Positions 9,880 to 19,832 of a stretch of 64,000 nt of DNA are shown in pieces. The notes below the pieces were generated by a model. It did no database searches. It was not told where the DNA came from and saw only the letters and a list, made by a program, of their open reading frames with translations. Position 1 is the stretch's first letter. Each line of letters starts with the position of its first letter. Source of the stretch: Crossaster papposus (lineage: Eukaryota; Echinodermata; Asteroidea; Velatida; Solasteridae); NCBI GenBank assembly GCA_037893245.1, contig JBAIAA010000741.1, forward strand, positions 124,001 through 188,000. Reading direction: 5' to 3'. The position numbers and the translations under genes are program-made.

Positions 9880-12800
9880 GTAAGTCAAACTGAAAGGTTG
9901 GAAATGAAATAATTCAAATCGCCAGTCTGTATGACTCAATTGATGATGCTGTGCCTTGAACCTCTTAAATTTAATTATTATTGTTGGCAAAGTATCTGTC
10001 TAGCGTGTTTGGTCGATGTGCGTGGTCGGTCGATAATGACACGATCGGTACATAAGGACACGATCGGTCCATAATGACGCGATCGGTCGATAATGATGCT
10101 ATCGGTCAATCGCATTGCAACCAGTCAAATCCCTTTTCTTTGCAATTCAGAGGTTTGTTTTTGCTTTAACCAGTTCGCGTCGGGATTATTTTAACATCAC
10201 CGAGCTGAGGGGCGCGATTATTTTTAACGAAACTCGATCCGAAGCGGGTTCAGGCTGATAGTGCCGGGAAGCACACCCACGCATTTTCGGCCTTGCTCGC
10301 TGCTGACAGACATTTCCGGCCTTGCTCGTGGCGTGTTTGTGTGTCATCCGTTTTGAATCTGGGGAAAACTATGCGTTTATATACGTCATTCGGCGCGAAC
10401 TGGTTAAAGGTTAGTAAAGTCCGAGATATTCGTGGTGGGTTGGGTGGGTTGTGGTGAGGAACAAACGATCAAACTTTCCAACTAAAAAAAAAAAGTATTT
10501 TTTCTGTTTTGTTTTGATGTAGTTATTTCACGTAAGTGTGCAAACATCCATTTCCTTAAATGAACAGTGCCCCCAAGCATAATGTGGTGTCCAGTAAGTA
10601 ACCCCCCCCCCCCCCCCCCCCCCCCCCCAACTTTCACGGCGGGTAATTTTAGGATTTTGGTCATCCTCTTTATAAAAAAAACCACTTCTGACATTTCTTG
10701 ACAGGTCCAGATTTTGAAAGGCAAAGACACGGGTCGACAGGGGGTCATCAATGACATCATACGCCAGAGAAACTGGGTCGTGGTGGAAGGACTTAACTGT
10801 GTACGTTTTACTACCAAAATGTGAGGGGTTCTGGCATAATGAGACAGAACTGGGCAGAGGTTGAAATGAGGGTTCTCAGGTATTAGAAACGAGGATAACA
10901 TTCTCCTTACAATGCTGTCATTTTAATTGGACATTCCATTAATAAGTTATGGCTGTTTAAAGTTAATGTCCCAAAACTAAAATGTTGAGAAAAAAGTCTT
11001 TATAGTTTTGAGTTTTATATAAGATGTGATAAGGAAAAATGGCGATTGTTTTTCTTTAAAAACACTTTTATTCCACTACTATTTCTTAACAAAAGATTAC
11101 AATTAATAAAAAAAAAAAAAAAAAAAATGAATCGCCCATTATTGATTATTTTGCAGTTTTCTCCACTGTGCCTAGTTCCTTCTCATTTTGCCACTTGCCT
11201 TTATACAAATGTAATTCTTTTTTTAGGGCTGTCCAACGAACCTGGTTACCCGAGTACCCGATCGTTGACGAATGTTAGGAACCGATTCCAGATAATGAAA
11301 TCGAGTACTCACAGCCAACTTTAAGTTAGCCAACTGAAATATAAAGGTTTTGAATGTCATTTTAAAAAATAAAATAAGGCTACGTAGGAAAACACAATAT
11401 ATTTCAAATTGACGACGTTCATTAATTTGCAGTTTACACCTTAAAGTAAAGCTCACTGTAAACACTTCTATCGCTGTATTAGCTCACTGATGCAGCATTA
11501 TTATAGTGCAGATCTCTTTTAACCAGTTCGCGCCGGATGACGTATATAAACGCAAAAATTTTCCCAAATTCAAAACGGATGACGCATAAACACGCCAAGT
11601 TCAAGTTCGGAAATGTATGTCAGCAGCGAGCAAGGCCGGAAATGCGTGGGTGTGCTTCCCGGCACTATCAGCCTGAACCCGCTTCGGATCGAGTTTCGTT
11701 AAAAATAATCCCGCCCGTGGGCTCGGCGATGTTAAAATAATCCCGGCGCGAACTGGTTAACAAACTAAGAAGGAACTTCGGAGATTTACATTTTAGGATC
11801 GTTTTTTTTTTTAAACATTTTTTTGGGTGTAATCTGGTACACGGTTACTAAACTATCTGTAAATGTACACCCATATTCCTTTTTGTAAAAAAACCCCCAA
11901 ATCCTCTAAGCAGCTGAATGAAAAAGAACTGTTGTTTTGGCTGTCTGCGCTTGGAATTAATCGCCTTATTTGATAAGATGTAAACCAATGTGTTTGGTTA
12001 TATCTCCGTCTTGGATACGGTACCTCATCAGGTAAAAAAGTCTGGTGCACTTTGATGCATTTTGCTGTCAACACCAGTGCATAAATGACCACAGTCTAAG
12101 ACTATGCGAGCTAATCCATAGTGAATAACGCCAGAGATGGATTCTGCTGCGTTGGGTGACTGTAGACTCTGAAGAAGTTTGACCTTGATATTTCTGACCT
12201 GATGGACCTCGCGACACTGAGCAGGGTTGACAAATGATGCACTAGGCTGCATATCGAAGGGAACTCACAGAATACCTCGTGGGAGTTAGAATTAAGAGGC
12301 AACATTACATTCAGAAATGTGTTGTGGCTGTGTGGGAATCGCACAACTCTGTATGGAATATAAACTCGTATTTCTTTTGTCGGATTGTTAACAGCACTAC
12401 AGATACATTGGCAGAATGCCGGGTTACGACGGAACCTTTGTGGCAAGCGAGGCGCCACTTAACGTCCGGGATGTTGCACTGGTCGATCCCTCCGACAAGT
12501 ATGTCACCAAGTTTATTGATTAATTTTGTCCTAGTCTCCGAGGGTGACTTGGCACGCTTGGGGCTTTTTCAAATCTCTAGCTTCGTCTTCAGTTTTAGGC
12601 TCCCAACTGCAAGAACTCCAGCCACATTCTGGTGCCTGTTGTGTTTTAGAAACATTCAACCGATCCATATCGATTGATATTTCAATTTTCTTTCAATTTT
12701 AATTTGCTTCTCAGTGATTCAGAAGTCAGAGGCAAAGCTAAAGACGAAGCAAAAGTTTTGAAAACTGTTCGTTGGATGCAAAGAAAACTGGGTATGGGTC

Positions 12801-14934
12801 TCATATGATTATGAAGTGCCGTGGCCTCTTGTTCTGGAGTATTGAATTTGCCGTCTGTGGGTAAAGCTGCAGGTTGTAGGTTCGAGTCCAGCCTGGGACA
12901 AAGGTGTGTGTACTACGTGCCCTTGGGCAAGGTACTGTCACCCATTGCTGCTCTCCACCCAGGTGTAAATGAGTACCTGTAAGGGAGCTTGTAATCTTAG
13001 TGTCGTCTTTGTTCCGATGCTTTCACAGCCAACCTACGGATGTAGACTTTCGTTTCACCGAAGCGGGGGATAAAGTTCGAGTGTCGAATCGAACCGGAAG
13101 AATCATTCCTGTCCCACAGACCAACGAACACAAAGACTTCAAGACCAGAGACTCCTACATCGGTAAGCAGCCATTCCAAACCGTTCTGCAAAGGTTTTCT
13201 TTCGAAGATTTCTAGTTTATTCCTGTACTGCTCTGTATTTGAACAATTAGTGTGCATCGCTAACATGCGAGTGTGAAACAGGCAGTTTATGCCAGTCTAG
13301 CATGGATTTCAGACTCCATGCAATCTGGACTCCTTGGTAGTATTGCGCCTGCTTAACCAGTTCGCGCCGGATGACGTATATAAACGCAAAGTTTTCCCCA
13401 AATTCAAAACGGATGACGCATAAACACGCCAAGTTCAAGTTCGGAAATGTCTGTCAGCAGCGAGCAAGGCCGGAAATGCATGGTTGTGCTTCCCGGCACT
13501 ATCGGCCTGAACCTGCTTCGGATAGAGTTTCGTTAAAAATAATCCCGCCCCTCAGCTCGGTGTTGTTAAAATAATCCCGGTGCGAACTGGTTAAGTGAAG
13601 ATAATTAGGAGAGTGACCTGTCACGTGAGAGGGTTTAACCAATATTGATGAAAAACTTAGTCTGAATTTTATGGAGTCAGATATTCATGTGACACCGGGA
13701 TTATTTTGACATTAACCAGGCCCAGACGCGGGATTTTTTTCTCACCAACCTAGACCAGAGACGGGTTCAGGACAGCATTTGTGGGTAGCACTTTTTTGGA
13801 CCCCACCCCCTTTTGTTGGTAGTTTCAGTGATAAAGTTTTGTTTGCATTTTTTTAGGCTCATATCTTCAAAATACCTCAGGATTTATAACAAAAAGTGAT
13901 ACTCAGGTTGAATAGCATCCAACTTTAATGCATTTAAGATTTATATATATATTTTTACTTTTATTGTCTATTAAATACCCTAACTCCCTCACCATTGTTA
14001 TTGAACAATACAATTCCTTCAAAATCCTCCAACTTCCTTTGTTGTGTAAGGAGTTAGGGTTAATAAGTAAAACCTGCAATGAGCTATTGACAAAAGAAAG
14101 TATTAAAAATGAGGAAGTCAAGGAGCCAGACTACAAACACAGCATTGTTTTCGTTTTTCCATTATGAATCCCCTAACTTAAAAATGACAGCGACTCCTTG
14201 CAAATGGTGTATACTACCTTGAAACATTGTGACCTTGTTATTGTGAGTCACATTACAAATGGTGTATACTACCTTGAAACATTGTGACCTTGTTATTGTG
14301 AGTCACATTAAAAATGGTGTATACTACCTTGAAACATTGTGACCTTGTTATTGTGAGTCACATTGCAAATGGTGTATACTACCTTGAAACATTGTGACCT
14401 TGTTATTGTGAGTCACATTAAAAATGGTGTATACTGCCTTGAAACATTGTGACCTTGTTATTGTGAGTCACATTAAAAATGGTGTATGCTACCTTGAAAC
14501 ATTGTGACCTTGTTATTGTGAGTCACATTACAAATGGTGTATACTACCTTAAAACATTGTGACCTTGTTATTGTGAGTCACATTAAAAATGGTGTATACT
14601 ACCTTGAAACATTGTGACCTTGTTATTGTGAGTCACATTGCAAATGGTGTATACTACCTTGAAACATTGTGACCTTGTTATTGTGAGTCACATTACAAAT
14701 GGTGTATACTACCTTGAAACATTGTGACCTTGTTATTGTGAGTCACATTGCTACCATCTCGTCAAACCCTTCAGTTCTTATGATTTTTGACCAACAGAGC
14801 AACCAAAGGACACCGTGGCTGAAGAGGTCGGCAAAAAGACCTACGCACCGTCTTTGAAGACTGTAGAAGAAGAACTGATGGAAGCAAATAACATCACGGA
14901 CACCAGGACACCGGCTAAAACGTACTGGTACTGA
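9670..14934 (+). CDS. MRPL24: mitochondrial ribosomal protein L24 (uL24m), five coding exons
   Basis: Exons 9670-9879, 10705-10800, 12395-12498, 13029-13162 and 14798-14934 join in frame to 226 aa, close to the usual 210-220. The protein is a component of the large mitoribosomal subunit. Residues 1 to about 55 are basic and tryptophan-containing, as expected for a mitochondrial N-terminus. The KOW RNA-binding motif is at about 71-102, with [13 protein letters not shown] and WVVVEGLN. It is followed by [29 protein letters not shown]-type strands and a conserved C-terminus ending TYWY. All introns are GT-AG. The gene is loaded with repeats: three piggyBac-type MITEs, a SINE and a 55-bp minisatellite lie in its introns, and the 121-bp minisatellite lies immediately upstream. 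A tctctaacag acceptor before the ATG suggests a non-coding first exon that I could not locate. Confidence 0.95.
10166..10407 (-). mobile_element. piggyBac-type MITE, copy 1
   Basis: TTAA-CCAGTTCGCGTCGG ... CCGAATGACG-side end ... GCGCGAACTGG-TTAA, 242 bp, in the first MRPL24 intron. Orientation is arbitrary; it is set opposite to copies 2 and 3. Confidence 0.85.
10602..10628 (+). repeat. poly(C) run in MRPL24 intron
   Basis: About 27 uninterrupted C, 76 bp upstream of the KOW-exon acceptor. Confidence 0.9.
10705..10800 (+). CDS. MRPL24: MRPL24 KOW exon
   Basis: 32 codons, phase 0 at both ends (ttgacag|gtc, aactgt|gtacgt). Contains the KOW motif core. Confidence 0.93.
11519..11760 (+). mobile_element. 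piggyBac-type MITE, copy 2
   Basis: 242 bp between TTAA sites, with ends CCAGTTCGCGCCGG and CCGGCGCGAACTGG. The interior keeps acgtatataaacgcaaa and ggatgacgcataaacacgcc, as in the other copies. Confidence 0.9.
12112..12307. repeat. dispersed 200-bp repeat (pair with 47107-47305)
   Basis: Shares gagatggattctgctgc..ttgggtgac, tgagcaggg and gggaactcaca..ataccccgtgggagtt type blocks with 47107-47305 in the same order. Origin unknown; probably an old mobile element. Confidence 0.6.
12395..12498 (+). CDS. MRPL24: MRPL24 exon 3
   Basis: Begins HYRYIG and ends two bases into a codon (gac aa|gtatgt). Splicing straight to 13029 gives [15 protein letters not shown], matching the family. Confidence 0.92.
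12820..12990 (+). mobile_element. tRNA-derived SINE
   Basis: A good RNA polymerase III B box, ggttcgagtcc, lies at 12879-12889 with a degenerate A-box region before it. The tail cccttgggcaaggtactgt..gtaaatgagtacctg resembles tails seen in many marine-animal SINEs. It lies in an MRPL24 intron. Confidence 0.6.
13029..13162 (+). CDS. MRPL24: MRPL24 exon 4
   Basis: The acceptor is tttcacag|ccaacc and the donor atc g|gtaagc. Encodes [19 protein letters not shown] and the following basic strand. Confidence 0.93.
13353..13594 (+). mobile_element. piggyBac-type MITE, copy 3
   Basis: 242 bp, TTAA on both sides, same orientation as copy 2, in the last MRPL24 intron. The right end is mutated to GTGCGAACTGG. 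Confidence 0.88.
13693..13790. mobile_element. degenerate fragment of the same MITE family
   Basis: Retains ccgggattattttgacat, acgggttcaggac and a TTAACCAG motif, but no intact ends. Confidence 0.45.
14202..14752 (+). repeat. 55-bp minisatellite, about ten units
   Basis: The unit contains caaatggtgtatactacctt, the inner face of the TTAA-flanked transposon end found at 17706-18020, plus gaaacattgtgaccttgtta and ttgtgagtcacatt. Units differ by one to three bases. The array ends about 45 bp before the terminal MRPL24 exon. Confidence 0.93.
14798..14934 (+). CDS. MRPL24: MRPL24 terminal coding exon
   Basis: The acceptor is ttgaccaacag|agc and the stop is TGA at 14932-14934. Encodes [16 protein letters not shown] and the conserved TYWY end. 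Confidence 0.93.
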
Positions 14935-17705
14935 TGCTTGGCGTTGCTGTCCGATTGGAAATCCACACCTCATGAATATTCATACTGGTGCTGATGACAA
15001 GGATTGCTCCTCGATTTAGATATTCCCATTTCTCACATGAATATTCATGTTGGTTACTGATGCTGCTGAGAATGCTGTCTGATATGCAACTATTTGCATA
15101 TTTCCTATTGGTAAAGACCAGTCTCGCGCACAAAGGTCACAATTGACTAAGGGACTTTTACGTGTGGCTGATTTTGTTTTCTATAATACTTTGTTTTCTA
15201 GTATAATACTTTGTTTTTACGAAGATCTGCAGCCGATTTCATGAAACCTTACGCAATTGCGTAAGCCCCCTTGCGCCACAATTTATTGCGTAAGCTGCGC
15301 TACTTTTATTTGCTGCGCAACATTTCGCTTATGACAGTTTCACGAAAGTTTGACAGTGCGTAAGTCCGCGGCTTGCGCAACAAATTATGGCGTAGCTTGC
15401 GCAGTCAATTTAGGTGGCGTAAGATATGGCGTAGCGACTGAAAATGACTTTTTTACCAGCAAATCGTAATTGATGTGGAGCCCGTCATTGCTCAACTTAT
15501 TAAGCTTAATAAAGGACACTCACAGTTTCTTGATTGAAGTAAAAGAATCACTATTTTACCCGTGAAAGAATTGTTAATGTTGCCACGCAATTTCGCGAAA
15601 AGTTGGACAAAACTATTTTCAAAATGGTGGGCGAAGGTGATACAACGACGATTTCGTGAAAAAACACAATAATACGCAAACAGTCGTCGTAAACGCTGTT
15701 TAAAACGTTGCGCAACTACGCCAAGTTTCGTGAAATGCTCCGTAAGGAAATGGCGCAGCTACGCAACTTTTTTGTTGCGTAAGCCTTACGCCACTTTTGA
15801 AAATGGCGCAAGCTACGCACTTTTCTAATAAATATTATTTTCAGCCATAAATATGTATTAATAAATTCAAACTTAATTTGACAATATGTGAAAACATGCA
15901 CGACTGTCTAAATTATTGAAGAAAAGTAGAACAAACAATTTGACCTGAGTGTACAAGTTGCAACGTGATTGGCTCATTGCGGAAAGAGAAAACCTGGCCC
16001 CAAAGGTCCAAATGTACATAAATGTTATGCGGAGACCACCTTATACTGCATGTAGTCTACATTTTTAGAATGACTAATGACTAACGAGAACAATGGAATG
16101 ACTTACATTTTAAACATTTGTATCTACCTTTCAGTAAAAAGAACAGTGCCAAGTATTTCGAGAAAACTACTTATTTTACATTTGATTCCTATTCGATGTC
16201 TCGTACGTTCGAGGTCCACTTACACGCTCTAGGTCAACTTACACGCTCTATGCGGTGACATGCAGTTATTTCTATTAAATTTGCATAATGAGCACTTCTC
16301 ATTGATATTCATAACGGTGAAAGGAATTGCTTTTGTTTGCATATTCAAAAATTGTTTAGGATATTCATACCTTACTGATGACAGGGATAAGTGCCTAGTT
16401 GCATGTATTTAAAACTGCTCTTGAATATTCATGTACCGTTACTGGCATTGATCAATACCCTGCGAGGCTATTAGTGTGGTATGTTGTATGTCTTGTATTT
16501 GCCTACTATGGACCAATCACCGATGGTGTTGGTCCACTGTAATCGTAGGAATGTTAATGGGTTGTAGTTTCTTGAAACAAGACTAGAGATCCGCTATCAT
16601 AGTAAATCATTATGTTTTTATTGAATAAATAAACAAAATGAATACATTTTAGTCATTTGTACTTGTTTGATCTCGATGCATTTGTACTCTTAACAAATAA
16701 ATGTTAGCATTGGCAGGCTTTCCTACAGTTTAAAAGAGGTTTTTATCGTTGCTGAAATTGCGCGTTCCAGTTGAGAATGTATTGAGCGAAAGGTCATAAC
16801 TTTGCATATTTAATATAAAAGTCAAAATATTATTTTGTACAAAAATGTCTAGAATCTCCCCCAAATTTATTTATAAGGGAGTAGCCTAGCATTTTTGTCA
16901 TAAAATGTCTTAAATCTCTTGCATTTAAAACAAAAATAGGTCAAAATATTATTTTGTCTAAAAATATCTTGTATCTTCTAAATATTTTTGACTAAATCAT
17001 ATGTTGACAATTTTTTTTATAAAAGACGAAAGGCTACAAATTAATGTTGGGAAATGTTTTGAAAAAGTCTTGTGTGACCAAATTATGGGGAGATTTGATT
17101 TTTGTTTTGACAAAATCATTTGACCTATTTTTCATAACAATTCAAGGCTTACCCCTTACAAATTAATTTTGGGGAGATTTCAGGAATGTTTAGACAAAAT
17201 CATATTTTTGACCTCATTTAGGGAGATTTGAGAATATCTTACATTTGTTGTTGGGGCGGGGAGGATTGGAGCGTTTTTTGGACAAAATCATATTTGACCT
17301 ATTTTTCATACTAATGCAAGGCTAATTAACCCCTTACAAATATTTTTTTTGGGATTTTGCACAAACAATCATATTTTTGACCTACATGTATTTTGTGTAT
17401 ACAAATGCAAGGCCTTACAAATAAATGTAAGGGGGGGGGGAGGGAATTTGATACATTTTTAGGCTAACCCCTTAGATTTGTATTAATAAACAGTTTTTAA
17501 AAATGGGCATTAGCAAAGTTATTATGGCAATGAACAAGATTTTCCTCACTACCATTGAGGGGATATTTTTATTGCGCTCAAGAAAAATCCACCATTTAAA
17601 TATTTTACTCTAATTGCAATTATCCGCATATACATGTAATAAGATGGCTAAATATCATTTAAACAAAAATTCAATCTCTTAACGATAATAATAGTGACTA
17701 AGTGC
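14935..17705. other. intergenic and 3' UTR DNA after MRPL24
   Basis: No gene is visible. Possible MRPL24 poly(A) signals AATAAA lie near 15508 and 16624. The stretch 16800-17480 is a degraded AT-rich tandem-like array with repeated ttttgacaaaatcata, tgacctatttttcata and ccccttacaaat blocks. Confidence 0.5.
15233..15738. mobile_element. inverted-repeat element rich in gcgtaag motifs
   Basis: The left end is gatttcatgaaaccttacgcaattgcg; the right end, reverse-complemented, is gcatttcacgaaacttggcgtagttgcg. The interior contains many gcgtaag/cttacgc palindromes. Probably a MITE with decayed arms. Confidence 0.5.
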
Positions 17706-18020
17706 TTAAAGATAGTATACACCATTGGTAATTGCTTGAATTATCATGAATGAGTAGATTTTGGGGGTTGTATTTATAGTAAATATCGTTTAACTGACCT
17801 GTCCGAAGTTTTACAATCATGGATGCCGAGGAAAGCACGAAAAACAGCGTTTGTTTTCAACCGGCGTCGAGCAGTTATTCTTATGTTATTTTGTGTTTTT
17901 TTGCGACCGGCGATCGCGAATTTTTCTTTATAAAAATTATTTTTTCTGAATGCCTAGAATAAAATAAAATAAAAGTGGTAAAATTGTTCGATATCTGCAA
18001 ATGGTGTATACTACCTTTAA
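17706..18020. mobile_element. TTAA-flanked inverted-repeat element (GTATAC family, copy 1)
   Basis: TTAA-AGATAGTATACACCATTG ... CAAATGGTGTATACTACCT-TTAA, 315 bp, no coding capacity. The interior (ttgaattatcatgaatg, ttttacaatcatggatgc) matches 20636-21010. Confidence 0.8.
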
Positions 18021-18042
18021 TCATCTGCATAATATGTATTGT

Positions 18043-18330
18043 TAATGAATACCTAGAAGAGTTTAATAGCTTCTGATTGGTCGAGACTCCATCACGTGGA
18101 GGGTATTATTTTGTAGTAATGGCCCTGGCTTTCAAAAATTTGAGCAAATTCACTGTTTATTCCTGAAACAAAAAAGTATATAATAAAGGGAATAACGGTG
18201 AAGACCCAGTCATCCACTGCGTGATAATGTACCAGGTCAGGGGATGATCACTGGTCATCCCCCAACCCGGTCCGTTATCATGCAGTAATGACCGGATCCT
18301 CACTCTGTTGTGCACTATTTATCACCGAGC
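18043..18330. repeat. dispersed repeat with internal hairpin, copy 1
   Basis: Matches 22749-23345: aatacct..gagtt.atagcttctgattggtcgag, then ggaataac.gtg.agac and a hairpin around tgataatg..ccaggtc / catcccccaac. Probably an old transposon. Confidence 0.55.
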
Positions 18331-18432
18331 TGATAACGTACTCTGTGTCATATTCAATTATATATACAACAAACATTGATATATAAGGTTTATTATATAG
18401 TGTAGTAATTGCATCAAATTTTAATATTTAAA

Positions 18433-18783
18433 AAAAGGAAGCACTAAATTCAGCCCAAAAAATGATAAATGACCTGCTGAAACTATTTTCAAAAGTTGAT
18501 CAAACATTTGAAGAAAAAACCTACAATTTAAGGTTTTACTCGCTATAACAAAAGGAAGCACTCAATTCAGCCCCAAAAATGATAAATGACCTGCTGAAAC
18601 TATTTTCAAAAGTTGATCAAACATTTGAAAAAAAAACCTACAATTTAAGGTTTTACTCGCTATATAACAAAAGGAAGCACTCAATTCAGCCCCAAAAATG
18701 ATAAATGACCTGCTGAAACTATTTTCAAAAGTTGATCAAACATTTGAAGAAAAAAACTACAATTTAAGGTTTTACTCGCTATT
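18433..18783 (+). repeat. 120-bp tandem repeat, three copies
   Basis: The unit begins aaaggaagcact.aattcagc and ends aaggttttactcgctata. The three copies differ by a handful of bases. Confidence 0.88.
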
Positions 18784-19554
18784 AAACAAAGCATTTTTTA
18801 TCCTCAGTATTATGCAGTTACAAAACAAAAACTCTAAAAATAAACATATATGTAGTAAAAATAGAAAAATACATTAACAAAAATAAAAAAATAAACAAGT
18901 GATGTGTACAAATTGCATTTTCATCCAATTGAAGAAGGTTGGCACTGTAATGCAGTATTGCATTTGGACTAAAACACAATTTTCGTGTACAGAGTCATTA
19001 ACTGTTGGGGATACAACTTATTAGCCAATTACACACCAACAAAAAATAATTGAAATATAAAGCACTGTTAAAATAAACAGAAACACAATTAATATGTTTT
19101 GAAGTAACCACCAGAATTTAAAATATAAAATATAAAAACTTAACAAAATCACCGACACCACTGTACACAAAAATAAATGATATTATAAATCACCTATCAA
19201 ACAAAAAATAACCGAATAGAAAACAAAGAGATTTCAGTGACATGGTAATAGGGCTGTTACAAAATACAACATAACATCCCAAATAAATTGTTTCGTCAAT
19301 GAAACATAATGGCTCACGAATTGATGTAATCCTTTCATTGATGAACAATGGACTGAGTAATCTTATACAATTTATTCAAAGAAATGACACTATCGTTAGA
19401 ATGTACAGTCAGACTTTCCAATTTATAAAAACTGAAAAAAAAAAAATTGTGCCTCAAGTCAAACAAAAATTATCTGAGAACAAGTTCCAAGTCATTTGTG
19501 ACATTCCTGTATTTGTTTTTCTGCTAACCAAGCAAATATGTTCCGTGCTGAGCA

Positions 19555-19560
19555 TTTATT
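19555..19560 (-). terminator. polyadenylation signal of the semaphorin gene
   Basis: A minus-strand AATAAA about 225 nt beyond the semaphorin stop codon is the nearest good signal. Confidence 0.5.
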
Positions 19561-19666
19561 TTTTTGCATAGCAGCTCCCAAACATAATATTATTATTGAT
19601 TATTATTATTATTACCAAACATATCTCCCTAAATATATCTGAAAGAAAGATGGGTCATCTTTAATT

Positions 19667-19775
19667 TGCCCTGTATCTTGCTGCAAATGACTGGCCCCAT
19701 GTCTTGCTGCAAATGACTGGCCCCATGTCTTGCTGCAAATGACTGGCCCCATGTCTTGCTGCAAATGACTGGCCC
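19667..19775 (-). repeat. 26-bp tandem repeat in the semaphorin 3' UTR
   Basis: Four copies of a unit containing cttgctgcaaatgactggcc, starting just after the stop codon on the minus strand, so probably transcribed in the 3' UTR. Confidence 0.85.
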
Positions 19776-19784
19776 ATAGCAAAC

Positions 19785-19832
19785 TCATGGACAAGTAGAA
19801 CAGTGATCCTCGCGTTTCACGGAACAAGTGCC
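19785..19832 (-). CDS. semaphorin exon 18 (terminal)
   Basis: The acceptor is a strong pyrimidine tract ending cccccag|ggcact. Encodes GTCSVKREDHCSTCP and TGA. Phase 0 matches exon 17. It is the least certain exon because it is short and has no family motif. Confidence 0.65.
   Translation of the reverse strand, partial: GTCSVKREDHCSTCP

Noticed and set aside
12715-12791. A coding-looking segment with good splice sites in an MRPL24 intron ([18 protein letters not shown])
   Set aside because: At 77 nt it breaks the frame between exons 3 and 4, while direct splicing of those exons gives the conserved protein. It may be a relic or a rare alternative exon.
12879-12889. Possible tRNA gene (B box)
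   Set aside because: The A box is degenerate and no cloverleaf can be drawn; a SINE explains it better. The same applies to the A box near 47710.
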